DNA from: Streptomyces violaceoruber
GTDB lineage: Bacteria; Actinomycetota; Actinomycetes; Streptomycetales; Streptomycetaceae
Assembly (NCBI GenBank): GCA_000720805.1
Contig: JODI01000034.1
Span: forward strand, 73,898 to 137,897
Reading direction: 5' to 3'
Length of the DNA stretch: 64,000 nt
The translations under genes were made by a program, and so were the position numbers. How positions within the stretch are numbered: the first letter of the stretch is position 1; every line of letters starts with the position of its first letter. The notes beneath the pieces were generated by a model, which was not told the DNA's origin, did no database searches, and was given only the letters and a program-made list of their open reading frames with translations. Positions 18,867 to 27,700 of this stretch are shown here, one piece after another.

Positions 18867-19712
18867 CTATCCGGCGTGCAGCATCAGGCCGATTCCCACC
18901 ACCAGCAGCCCCGCCGCGGCAATCCGCGGCACACCGAACCGTTCCTTGAAGAACACGGCTCCGATCGCCGCGCCGACGATGATCGACGACTCGCGCAGGG
19001 CGGCGATCGGGGCGAGTTCCGCGCGTGTCTGTGCCCACAGGACCAGGCCGTACGCCGACACGGACAGGGCCGCGCCGAGCACGCCGACGCCCGCGAACGG
19101 CCGTAGTACGCCGACGAGTTCGCCCCGCCAGCGGTACAGCGCGTACGCCGGGATCGTCCCGCCCTGCACCGCCATCAGCCAGGCGATGTAGCCGAGGGAG
19201 GATCCGGAGGCGCGTACGCCGAGGCCGTCGACGACGCTGTACGCGGCGATGGTCAGACCGGTCGCCAGCGCGGCGCCGATCGCCGCCCAGGGGGGCCGGC
19301 GGCCGCGCAGTCCCCACAGCGCGACGCCGGTCAGTCCGGCGCAGGACAGGGCGATGCCCGCCGCTGCCCAGCCGTCCGGCACCTCGTGGGCGAAGACGGC
19401 GGCGAGCAGGGTGACCACCAGGGGCGCGGTGCCGCGCGCGATCGGGTAGGCCTGCCCGAAGTCGCCGAGCCGGAAGGACTTCATCAGCAGCAGGTAGTAG
19501 ACGAGGTGGATGACCGCCGAGGCGATCAGATACGGCCACGCGTCCGCCGCCGGAACCGGCACGAACGGCGTCATGGCCAGCCCGATGAGCATTCCCCCGC
19601 CCGCGATCAGGGTGAACCCGACGAGTTTGTCCTTGATGTGGTGCGCGATGGCGTTCCAGCAGGCGTGGGTGACCGCGGCGAGCAGGACGGCGGCGGTGAC
19701 CGGCGGGGTCAC
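18867..19712 (-). CDS. EamA/DMT family transporter
   Basis: Membrane protein of 281 aa with about ten hydrophobic segments in two five-helix repeats, the EamA arrangement. Landmarks are THACWNAIAHH in helix 1, YPIARGTAPLVVTLLAAV at the end of repeat one and ESSIIVGAAIGAVFFKERFG, the conserved FxE/KE motif, in repeat two. The substrate is unknown; relatives export amino acids or metabolites. GTG 19712 overlaps the YbaK stop in a GTGA overlap, so they are co-translated. Confidence 0.9.
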   Translation of the reverse strand: MTPPVTAAVLLAAVTHACWNAIAHHIKDKLVGFTLIAGGGMLIGLAMTPFVPVPAADAWPYLIASAVIHLVYYLLLMKSFRLGDFGQAYPIARGTAPLVVTLLAAVFAHEVPDGWAAAGIALSCAGLTGVALWGLRGRRPPWAAIGAALATGLTIAAYSVVDGLGVRASGSSLGYIAWLMAVQGGTIPAYALYRWRGELVGVLRPFAGVGVLGAALSVSAYGLVLWAQTRAELAPIAALRESSIIVGAAIGAVFFKERFGVPRIAAAGLLVVGIGLMLHAG

Positions 19713-20230
19713 GGGGTGGGCTCGCGCACATCCACCAGGGCGGCGCCCGCGTGGGCGACGAGCGTCTTGGGCGCCATGGGGAAGACGGTGTGCGGGGTAC
19801 CGGCGGCGGCCCACACGACGTCGTGGGCGAGCAGCGACCGGTCCGCGAGCACCCGGGTCCGGGTCCGGTGCCCGAAAGGCGGCACGCCCCCGATCACGTA
19901 CCCGGTCGTCTCCCGTACGACGTCGGCCTTGGCCCGTGTGACCTTCCCGGCCCCGAGTTCCTCCCGCACCCGCTCCACGTCGACCCGGGACGCCCCGTCC
20001 ATCAGTACCAGCACCGGCACCCCGTCGGCCGCGAAGATCAACGACTTGCAGATCTCGCTGAGTTCGCACCCGAGGGCCGCGGCGGCCTCGGCGGCGGTGC
20101 GGGTGGCGTCCGGGAAGCGACGGATCCGGGTGTGCAGTTCGTCGAGACCCAACTCCCGCAGGGCTTCGGCGAAACGGGGGTGGGCTCCGGAGTCCTCGGG
20201 GCGGGCGTCGGGCGCGGGTGTCGTCGTCAT
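19709..20230 (-). CDS. YbaK/EbsC family aminoacyl-tRNA deacylase
   Basis: Protein of 173 aa with the prolyl-tRNA editing fold. Seen are the catalytic-lysine region CELSEICKSLIFAADG, VRETTGYVIGGVPPFGH (the GxxPP-GH family motif), and a C-terminal VWAAAGTPHTVFPM. The family hydrolyses mischarged aminoacyl-tRNAs such as Cys- or Ala-tRNA(Pro). ATG 20230 follows an upstream in-frame codon at 20263 that has no better site. It is coupled to the EamA transporter. Confidence 0.9.
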   Translation of the reverse strand: MTTTPAPDARPEDSGAHPRFAEALRELGLDELHTRIRRFPDATRTAAEAAAALGCELSEICKSLIFAADGVPVLVLMDGASRVDVERVREELGAGKVTRAKADVVRETTGYVIGGVPPFGHRTRTRVLADRSLLAHDVVWAAAGTPHTVFPMAPKTLVAHAGAALVDVREPTP

Positions 20231-20306
20231 GCACGGCACGCTAGTGGCGGGTGCACGGGGCACGCGACCGGGTTCTGTGTCAGTGCCCGGTGCCGTGATC
20301 GGCCGT

Positions 20307-20392
20307 ATGGGTGGTGTCTACGGCTACTACGCCGCACGCGATGACCAGGACGCGGGTCGGGCGATCGTCCGCGAGGACGGCGGCTGTACTGC
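20307..20392 (+). pseudogene. Possible 5' remnant of a small gene
   Basis: From ATG 20307 the frame reads MGGVYGYYAARDDQDAGRAI and then VREDGG. This looks like the first 26 residues of a Streptomyces hypothetical family whose N-termini resemble M-G-x-V-x-x-Y-x-A-A-x-D-D. Beyond about 20392 the coding character is lost to Arg/Gly-rich noise. The family likeness is from memory and weak. The fragment lies in a damaged zone with a broken GNAT and an adapter. Confidence 0.3.
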
Positions 20393-20522
20393 CGGGTCGC
20401 GCCGTAGGGGCGGGCGGGCGGCGACGTCACTCCCCCTCGGCACACCGGCCGGCGGCAGGTCCCACCCCCTGCTCCCCGCACACGTCTTGTGGGTCCGCTC
20501 CCCACCAGGTCAGGATTCAGCG

Positions 20523-21257
20523 ATGACTTCCGCGCCCGCCATCCGCCGGTACCGGCCCGCCGACCGTGACGCCCTGGACGACATCTGCGTCCGTACCGCG
20601 CACGCCGGTCAGGACAGCCGGCCCGTCTACGCCGACCCCAGCATCTTCCCGGCGATCTTCGCCGCCCCGTACGTCCATCTCGAACCGGAACTCGCCTTCG
20701 TCCTGGACGACGGGCGGGGGCAGGCCGTCGGCTACATCCTCGGCACCGCGGACACGCCCCGCTTCGTCGAGGACTTCCGGCTCAAGTAGCTGCCCCTCGT
20801 CGCGAGCCGCCATCCCGAACCCAGCGGACCACCGAGCTCTCCGAGGACGGACGACGAGATCGTCCCGCTTCTCCACCATCCCGAGCGGATGCTCGTCCCC
20901 GAAGTCGCCGCCTATCCCGCCCATCTGCACATCGACCTGCTCCCGGACTGGCAGGGGCGCGGACACGGGCGGGCGTTGATGCGGACCTTCCTCGACGCCC
21001 TGCGCGCGCGAGGTGTTCCGGCCGTCCACCTCTCCATGGTCACCGGCAACACCGCCGCCCGCGCCTTCTACGACCGTCTCGGCTTCCACGAGATCGACGT
21101 GCCGGACGCCGACCCGGGCGTCACCTACCTCGGGGCGCGCCACCGACTCCTGACGGCGAAAACGGCGAGGACGGGGAGGACGGAGAGGACGGGGAGGACG
21201 GTAAGAAAGGCGCGAGGACCGCGAACAGTAGCCATGTACCGTGTTTCGCGTGAGTGA
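20523..21257 (+). pseudogene. GNAT acetyltransferase interrupted by an in-frame TAG
   Basis: The reading frame from ATG 20523 encodes a GNAT start (RRYRPADRDALDDICVRTA) through PRFVEDFRLK, then TAG at 20787-20789. The same frame continues without a shift: LPLVASRHPEP, PERMLVPEVAAYPAH and the acetyl-CoA loop DLLPDWQGRGHGRALM, then AARAFYDRLGF. Family members carry a tryptophan where the TAG falls (W-L-P-L), so a TGG to TAG change is the simplest explanation. The CoA-binding motif is downstream of the stop, so a truncated product should be inactive unless the stop is read through or is a sequencing error. The C-terminal tail of TGRTERTGRT repeats is also unusual and runs up to the adapter. Confidence 0.8.
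21237..21242 (+). promoter_or_regulatory. Candidate -10 for the adapter-interrupted gene
   Basis: TACCGT lies 7 bases before GTG 21250, and AGGACC lies 16 bases farther upstream. The geometry matches the leaderless starts elsewhere in the window. Confidence 0.4.
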
Positions 21258-21270
21258 CACCCCCGCCACC
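21250..21270 (+). pseudogene. First seven codons of a gene interrupted by adapter sequence
   Basis: GTG AGT GAC ACC CCC GCC ACC (VSDTPAT) is followed directly by a sequencing adapter. It is preceded by a plausible -10 for a leaderless start. The body of the gene is missing; whether the fragment at 21331-21493 is its C-terminus is uncertain, since the two are not in the same frame. Confidence 0.5.
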
Positions 21271-21330
21271 CTGTCTCTTATACACATCTCCGAGCCCACG
21301 AGACTAAGGCGAATCTCGTATGCCGTCTTC
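21271..21330 (+). other. Illumina Nextera adapter embedded in the assembly (artefact)
   Basis: The 19-base transposase mosaic end CTGTCTCTTATACACATCT (21271-21289) is followed by CCGAGCCCACGAGAC (21290-21304). Next comes an 8-base index TAAGGCGA, the N701 i7 index (21305-21312), and ATCTCGTATGCCGTCTTC (21313-21330). This is the exact order of a Nextera read-through adapter, lacking only its last bases. Its translations (SLIHISEPT on the plus strand, MGSEMCIRDR on the minus strand) are well-known artefact peptides in databases. It is library sequence, not organism DNA, so flanking sequences may not be contiguous in the genome. Confidence 0.98.
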
Positions 21331-21493
21331 GGGGCGTACGACCGTGCGGCCCGCCATCGACACCGTCCAGGTGCTCCTCGACCAGCTGCTCGTCCCGCTG
21401 GGCGGGCTGGACGACCGGCGGACCGAGGACTTCAAGCGGACGCTCGCCCTGCTCCTGGACACTCCCCTGGGCCCGGCACGCGAAAGCCGGTGA
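21331..21493 (+). pseudogene. C-terminal fragment of an unidentified protein, 5' end lost at the adapter
   Basis: In the frame starting at 21332 the sequence reads GRTTVRPAIDTVQVLLDQLL and continues VPLGGLDDRRTEDFKRTLALLLD, then TPLGPARESR and TGA. The helical, Leu-rich, polar composition and good codon usage say it is a real C-terminus; the pattern is reminiscent of the last helices of MarR-type regulators, but I cannot identify it firmly. A terminator hairpin overlaps its stop. Confidence 0.55.
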
Positions 21494-21524
21494 GGGCTCC
21501 CCGTCCCCACGGGGCCCTCACCGG
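21487..21524. terminator. Bidirectional terminator between the truncated gene and the MMPL gene
   Basis: Perfect 11-bp arms (CCGGTGAGGGC at 21487-21497 and its complement at 21514-21524) with an inner 5-bp stem CCCGT/ACGGG. The hairpin includes the stop of the upstream fragment and lies 28 bases from the convergent MMPL stop. Confidence 0.75.
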
Positions 21525-21551
21525 CCGGTCTGTGTCAGCCCGGAGTGCGCG

Positions 21552-23798
21552 TCAGGCGCGTACGAGCTCCTTCTTCTCGTCCGAGTCGGGGTCGGGGTCG
21601 GGGTCCGCGTCCCTGTCGGCCTGGGTGCGCAGGCCCTCGCCCTCGACGTCCACGTTCGGCAGGGCGCGGTCCAGCCACTTCGGCAGCCACCAGGCCTTCG
21701 TGCCGAGCAGCGCGAGCACCGCCGGGACGATCGCCATGCGGACCACGAACGCGTCGAAGAAGACGGCGATCGCGAGGCCGAAGCCGATCATCTTGATCAT
21801 GGCCTCGCCGGCGCTGATGAAGCCGCCGAAGACGGCCATCATGATGATCGCGGCGGCGGCCACGACCCGGGCGCTGTGCCGGAAGCCGGTGACCACGGCC
21901 TGGGCCGGTGTCTCGCCGTGGACGTACGCCTCCCGCATCCGGGTCACGAGGAACACCTCGTAGTCCATCGCGAGGCCGAAGACCACGCCGACCATGAAGA
22001 TCGGCATCATCGACATGATCGGGCCGGTCTCCTCGACGCCGATCAGGCCGGACAGCCAGCCCCACTGGAAGACCGCGACCACGGCACCGAGCGCGGCGAG
22101 CACGCTGAGCAGGAAGCCGAGGGCCGCCTTCAGCGGGACCAGGATGGAGCGGAAGACCGCGATCAGGAGCAGGAAGGCGAGGCCGACCACCAGAGCCAAG
22201 TACGGGATCAGCGCGTCGGTGAGCTTCTGCGAGAAGTCGATGTTCATCGCGGTGGCGCCGGTGACCAGGACCTTCGCGCCCGTGTCGGCCTGGACGCCGG
22301 CGCCCTTGTCACGGATGGCGTGCACCAGGTCCTCGGTCTGGACCGAGGACGGCTTGGAGCCCGGAATCACGGTGATCGTCGCGGTGTCGCCGGTCTTGTT
22401 GAAGGCGGCCGGGGTCACCGTCGCGACATCCTCGAGGCCCTTGATCCCGTCGGTCACCGTGGTGGCCGCGGCCTTGGGGTCGTCGCTGTTCTTGGCGTCG
22501 ACCACGATCATCAGGGGGCCGTTGAAGCCGGGGCCGAAGCCCTCCGACAGCAGGTCGTACGCCCGGCGCTGCGTGGTGGACGTCGGTTGCGAGCCGTCGT
22601 CGGGCAGGCCCAGTTCCAGCTGGGTGGCCGGGAGGGCGATCGCCCCCAGACCGACCACGCCGAGCAGCAGCACGGCGGCCGGGCGGCGGATGACGAAGCT
22701 CGCCCAACGGGCGCCCAGGCCGGGCTTGGCCTGCGGCTTCTGGGCGTTCTCGGAGGTGTTGCCGCCGCGCGGCCTGCGCTTCTCGCCGGTCGCCCGGACC
22801 TTCCGGCCCGCGTATCCGAGCAGTGCCGGGATCATCGTGAGCGCGATGAGGACGGCGACCACGACCGTGCCCGCCGCCGCGAGGCCCATCTTGGTCAGCA
22901 TCGGGACGTTGACGACCGCGAGGCCCGCCAGCGCGATCACGACCGTGAGGCCGGCGAAGACCACCGCCGAGCCGGCGGTGCCGGTGGCGCGGCCGACCGC
23001 CTCCTCGCGGTCCCGGCCCTCGGCCAGTTCGCTGCGGTAGCGGGAGACGATGAACAGCGCGTAGTCGATGCCGACCGCGAGACCGATCATCAGCGCGAGC
23101 GTGGAGGTGGTGTCGCCGAGGTCGAGCGCCTTGGCGAGGGCGGTGATGGTGGAGACGCCGATCCCGACGCCGATGATCGCCGTCAGCAGCGGCAGTCCGG
23201 CCGCGACCAGTGAGCCCAGGGTGACCACGAGGACGACCGCGGCGAGGGCGAGACCGACGGCCTCGCCGGCCGCCCCCGGCTCGGCCCCGGCCTGCAGGGC
23301 GTCACCTCCGACGTCGACGGTCAGACCGGTGGCCCGGGCCTCGTCGGCGGCCTTCTCCAGGGCGTTTCGGGTCGCGTCCTTGAGTTCCATGCCGGGAACG
23401 GCGTACTTCACGGACGTGTAGGCGACCGTGCCGTCCTTGCTGACGGCGTGGGTCGTGAACGGGTCGGTGACGGAGACGACCTCGGAGCCGTCGCTCAGCT
23501 CCTTGACGGTCTTGTCGACGGTCGCCCTGTGGCCGGCGTCCGTCATCTTCTCGCCGTCGGGCGCCTTGAAGACGATGCGCCCGGTCCCGCCGTCCGCACT
23601 GGCTCCGGGGAAGCGCTGTTCCAGCAGGTCGAAAGCTTTCTGCGCTTCCGTCCCCGGCATGGAGAAGGAGGTGGTTCCGGCCGCGGGGGCGCTGGCCGCG
23701 CCGACGCCCGCGAGCGTCAGCAGGGCCACCCATATCAGGGCGACGAAATGCCGTCGCCGGAAGGCGAGCCGGCCGAGTTTGTAGAGGAACGTGGCCAC
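21552..23798 (-). CDS. MMPL/RND family transporter
   Basis: Membrane protein of 748 aa with the actinobacterial MMPL layout. An N-terminal helix (residues 20-40) precedes an extracytoplasmic domain containing GTEAQKAFDLLEQRFPG. Helices 2-6 include GIDYALFIVSRYRSELAEGRDREEA in two segments, with the D-Y pair that drives proton relay. A second extracytoplasmic domain and helices 8-12 follow, with VFGLAMDYEVFLVTRMREAY. Such proteins export lipids, siderophores or toxic small molecules. The C-terminus is acidic (DPDPDPDSDEKKE). It sits 127 bases downstream of a tetR gene on the same strand, so the TetR protein probably controls it. Confidence 0.93.
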   Translation of the reverse strand: MATFLYKLGRLAFRRRHFVALIWVALLTLAGVGAASAPAAGTTSFSMPGTEAQKAFDLLEQRFPGASADGGTGRIVFKAPDGEKMTDAGHRATVDKTVKELSDGSEVVSVTDPFTTHAVSKDGTVAYTSVKYAVPGMELKDATRNALEKAADEARATGLTVDVGGDALQAGAEPGAAGEAVGLALAAVVLVVTLGSLVAAGLPLLTAIIGVGIGVSTITALAKALDLGDTTSTLALMIGLAVGIDYALFIVSRYRSELAEGRDREEAVGRATGTAGSAVVFAGLTVVIALAGLAVVNVPMLTKMGLAAAGTVVVAVLIALTMIPALLGYAGRKVRATGEKRRPRGGNTSENAQKPQAKPGLGARWASFVIRRPAAVLLLGVVGLGAIALPATQLELGLPDDGSQPTSTTQRRAYDLLSEGFGPGFNGPLMIVVDAKNSDDPKAAATTVTDGIKGLEDVATVTPAAFNKTGDTATITVIPGSKPSSVQTEDLVHAIRDKGAGVQADTGAKVLVTGATAMNIDFSQKLTDALIPYLALVVGLAFLLLIAVFRSILVPLKAALGFLLSVLAALGAVVAVFQWGWLSGLIGVEETGPIMSMMPIFMVGVVFGLAMDYEVFLVTRMREAYVHGETPAQAVVTGFRHSARVVAAAAIIMMAVFGGFISAGEAMIKMIGFGLAIAVFFDAFVVRMAIVPAVLALLGTKAWWLPKWLDRALPNVDVEGEGLRTQADRDADPDPDPDSDEKKELVRA

Positions 23799-23925
23799 GA
23801 AGGCGTACTCCCGGTCAGGTCGTGTTGTGGTGCGGGGAAAGAGTGATCAGCCCGGTGGGTGGCAGGCGTGATCGTCCCGACGACGTGAGCGGTTACGTCA
23901 GGTGGGGTCCAGCTGTGGGGACTTG

Positions 23926-24525
23926 CTAGGAGATCGCCACGCCGAGGGCGGGGAGGACCACGGCGTCGGTGTACGAACGCAGGAACTCCTGCGTGGGTGG
24001 CAGATCGTCGACCAGCGTGCGGGTGGCGAACGCGCCGACCAGCATGTGCACGACGTACCCGACTGCCGGGCAGTCGGCCCGGATCTCGCCTCGGTCGACC
24101 GCGCGTTGCACCACCCGCTGGAACTCAGCCATCTCCGGCTCGACCAGCAGTTCCTTGAACGCCCGCATCAGATCCGGATTGTTGTGCGACGCCATGGCGA
24201 GCGCCCGCATCAGGTCGGAGTTCCGCTCCATGGTGCAGTCGTCCTCGAGCGCGAGGAGGGTATGGAGGTCACCCCGGATGGATCCGGTGTCGACATCGCC
24301 GATCATGCCTGGCTTGTTGTGCCGCATGGCCTTCACGACCAGCTCGGGCTTGCCGCCCCACTGACGGTAGAGCGTGGCCTTGCTGGAGCGCGTGCGGGCG
24401 GCCACGGCGTCCATCGTCAGGGCGTCGTAGCCGACTTCCCGGAGCAGGTCGAGCACGGCCGAGTACAGCTCGGCCTCACGCTCGGGCGTGATCCGACTGC
24501 GACGCGCCGTTGCGACCTCAGTCAT
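23926..24525 (-). CDS. TetR family transcriptional regulator
   Basis: Protein of 199 aa. The N-terminal helix-turn-helix is complete: ELYSAVLDLLREVGYDALTM, DAVAARTRSSKATLYRQWGG, then KPELVVKAMRH. The C-terminal ligand domain is helical and ends in TDAVVLPALGVAIS. ATG 24525 has GGAAGGTGAG upstream. Two near-identical 17-bp palindromes (24549-24565 and 24596-24612) lie immediately upstream and are the likely operators for autorepression of this tetR-MMPL unit. Confidence 0.92.
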   Translation of the reverse strand: MTEVATARRSRITPEREAELYSAVLDLLREVGYDALTMDAVAARTRSSKATLYRQWGGKPELVVKAMRHNKPGMIGDVDTGSIRGDLHTLLALEDDCTMERNSDLMRALAMASHNNPDLMRAFKELLVEPEMAEFQRVVQRAVDRGEIRADCPAVGYVVHMLVGAFATRTLVDDLPPTQEFLRSYTDAVVLPALGVAIS

Positions 24526-24548
24526 GGCTCTCACCTTCCCCGGCTCCG

Positions 24549-24565
24549 AACGACACGGTTTCGTA
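24549..24565. promoter_or_regulatory. TetR operator, second copy (imperfect)
   Basis: AACGACAC-G-GTTTCGTA differs from the perfect copy 47 bases away at two arm positions and the centre. It lies 24 bases upstream of the tetR start. Confidence 0.6.
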
Positions 24566-24595
24566 CATGACGAATGTAGCGCATCCCTCAAGCGA

Positions 24596-24612
24596 AACGA
24601 AACTGTTTCGTT
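24596..24612. promoter_or_regulatory. TetR operator, perfect copy
   Basis: AACGAAAC-T-GTTTCGTT is a perfect 8-bp-arm inverted repeat with a 1-base centre. It lies between the divergent tetR and tricorn genes, 94 bases before the latter, so it could also affect that gene. Confidence 0.65.
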
Positions 24613-24705
24613 CGTGTCGAGCGTCACCTTGAGGGCGCGTGGCGAGAAACCGTGCCCGACCTTTCATAAGTTGCCCTGGTCCATCCCCGGGAAAAGCATG
24701 GGAAG

Positions 24706-27700
24706 GTGAGCTATTTGCGCCTTCCGCATCTGAGCGGCGACCTGCTGTGCTTCGTCGCCGAGGACGACCTCTGGCTGGCCCCCCTCGACGGCCCCGGCCG
24801 TGCCTGGCGGCTCACCGTCGACCGCACCAAACTCGGCCACCCCCGCTTCTCGCCCGACGGGAGCCGGATCGCGTACACGAGCTGGTGGACCTCGGTCCCC
24901 GAGATCCACCTGGTCCCGGCGGAGGGCGGACCGAGCCGGCGGCTGACCCACTGGGGATCTCCGGACACCCAGGTCTGCGGCTGGACCCCCTGCGGCGAGA
25001 TCCTCGCGGTCGCCTCGCACGGCGAGCCCTTCTCCTACTTCACCTGGGCGTACAAGGTCCACCCCGACGGCGACCCCGGCCGCAAGCTCCCTTGGGGCCC
25101 GGTCTCCGACATCCAGGCCGCCGACCTGGACGGCGAACGCAGAACGCTCCTGCTCACCGGCACCCCGCCGCACGAACCAGCCGCCTGGAAGCGCTACCGG
25201 GGCGGTGCCACGGGCCGCCTGTGGCTGCACGGCGAGCGCATCCTCGCCGACCTGGACGGTCACCTGCACTCCCCTCTGTTCGTCGGCGGCCGGATCGCCT
25301 TCCTCTCCGACCACGAGGGTGTCGGCAACCTCTACTCCTGCGCGCACGACGGCTCCGACCTGCGCCGGCACACCGACCACGACGCCTTCTACGCCCGGCA
25401 CGCGGCGAGCGACGGCACGCGGGTGGTGTACCAGTGCGCGGGTGACCTGTGGATCGTCGACGACCTGGCCGCCGACTCCGTGCCCCGCCGGCTGGACGTC
25501 CGGCTGAGCGGGCCGCGCGCGGGACGCCGTACGTACCAGGTGCCCGCGGCCCACCACGTGGACGGCATCTCGGTGGACGAGACGGGCCGCGCGAGCGCCG
25601 TCGTCGTCCGCGGAAGCCTGTACTGGCTCACCCACCGCGACGGCCCCGCCCGCACCCTCACGGACACGCCGGGGGTACGGGTCCGGCTCCCGGAGATGCT
25701 CGGCTCGGGCGGCCAGGTGGCGTACGTGACCGACGCGGAGGGCGAGGACGCGGTCGAGATCGCCTACCTGCCGAGGGCGACCGGGGACCGGGCACCGCGC
25801 CGGCCTGCGTCGGGAGAGCTGGGCCGCGTACTCGAACTGGTCTCGGACCCGCGGGGCGAACGACTGGCGATCGCCTCCCACGACGGACGGCTGCTGCTCC
25901 TCACGGTGTCCGACGACACGGGCACCGAGGACGGCGTCGGCGAGATCGTCGAGCTCATCCACTCGGTCAACGGCCCCGTACGCGACCTCGCGTTCTCCCC
26001 GGACGGGGCCTGGCTGACCTGGTCGCACCCGGGTATCGGCAGGACGCTGCGGCAGATCAAGATGGCCCGCATCTCCGGCACCGCACAGGGCGGCCCGCTG
26101 ACCGTCGACGTCACGGACGGCCGCTTCGAGGACGAGAACCCGGTCTTCACCAGGGACGGCCGCTACCTCGCCTTCCTGTCCTGGCGGGGCTTCGACCCGG
26201 TGTACGACGTCCACACCGGGGACCTGTCCTTCCCTCTCGGCTGCCGCCCCTACCTGGTCCCGCTCTCCTCGGCCACCCCCTCCCCCTTCGCCCTGAACCC
26301 GGAGGGCCGGCCGGCCGCCGGGGGCCTGGACGTCGCGGAGGAGGACGAGGGCGGCGACGGCACGGTGACCGTCGAGGTCGAGGGCCTGGAGAGCCGGGTG
26401 ACGCCCTTCCCGGTGGCCGCCTCCAAGTACTCGGCGCTGTACCCGGTCGCCGGCGGCGGCCTGGTCTGGCTGCGCTGGCCGATCTCGGGCGCGCTGGGTG
26501 AGACGTTCGCGAACCCGGACGACACCAGCGGCCGCCCGACGCTGGAGCACTTCACCATCAGCAAGGCGAAGAAGTCCGAACTGGTCGAGCACCTGGACTG
26601 GTTCGCGGTCAGCGGCGACGGCACCCGACTGGTGGTCGTCGACGAGGGCGACCTGCGCGCGGTCCCGTCCGCCGAGCCCGGCGACGTCGATACGACGGTC
26701 TGGATCGACGCCCGCCGCATCCTGCACGAGGTCGACCCGGCCGCCGAGTGGCGCCAGGCGTACGAGGAGGCGGGCCGGCTCATCCGGGCGTACTTCTGGG
26801 AACCCGGGATGTGCGGCATCGACTGGGACGCGGTGCTCGCCCAGTACCGCCCGCTGGTCGAACGGGTCGCGTCCCCCGACGAGTTCGCGGACCTGCTGCG
26901 CGAGGTGCTGGGCGAGCTGGGCACCTCCCACGCCTACGTCTCCTCCGCCCGCCGCAACGAGGGCCCGCCGCACTACCAGCGCCGGCAGGGCCTGCTCGGC
27001 GCCAACTTCGTCCCCAGAGACGGCGGTTGGGCGGTCCGGCGGATCCTGCCCGGCGACTCCTCCGACTCCAAGGCACGTTCACCGCTGGCCGGCACGGGCA
27101 TCCGGGAGGGCGCGTTGCTGACCCACGTCGACGGCCGCCCCGTCGACCCGGTCGCGGGCCCCTACCCCTTGCTGGCTGGGGCGGGCGGTACGACGGTGGA
27201 GCTGACGTTCGCACCGGCGGAGGGAGAGGGCCCGTCGCGGCGGGTGGCCGTGGTGCCGCTGATCGACGAGCGCCCCCTGCGCTACCAGGACTGGGTGGCC
27301 AAACGCCGGGCGGTCGTACGGGAGTTGAGCGGCGGGCGGTGCGGCTATCTGCACATCCCCGACATGGGGGGCTCGGGCTGGGCCCAGTTCAACCGGGACC
27401 TGCGCATGGAGGTGTCGCGGCCCGCTCTGATCGTCGACGTACGCGGCAACGCGGGCGGCCACATCAGCGAACTGGTCGTGGAGAAACTGACCCGCACCAT
27501 CCTCGGCTGGGACCTGACGAGGGGCGCCCAGCCGGTGTCGTACGCCTCCACCGCCCCGCGCGGCCCGGTCGTCGCCCTGGCCGACGAGGCCACCTCCTCC
27601 GACGGCGACATGATCACGGCCGCCTTCAAACTCCTCGGGCTGGGCCCGGTGGTCGGTCAGCGCACCTGGGGCGGGGTCGTCGGCATGACCGGCCGCCACC

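Noticed and set aside
20517..21299. Minus-strand open frame beginning MGSEMCIRDR
   Set aside because: Its start lies in the sequencing adapter; the rest is antisense to the GNAT pseudogene.
21241..21963. Plus-strand open frame containing SLIHISEPT
   Set aside because: It reads through adapter sequence and then antisense to the MMPL gene.
21876..23213. Long open frame antisense to the MMPL gene
   Set aside because: Charged low-complexity translation and no family motif; it mirrors the transporter codons.
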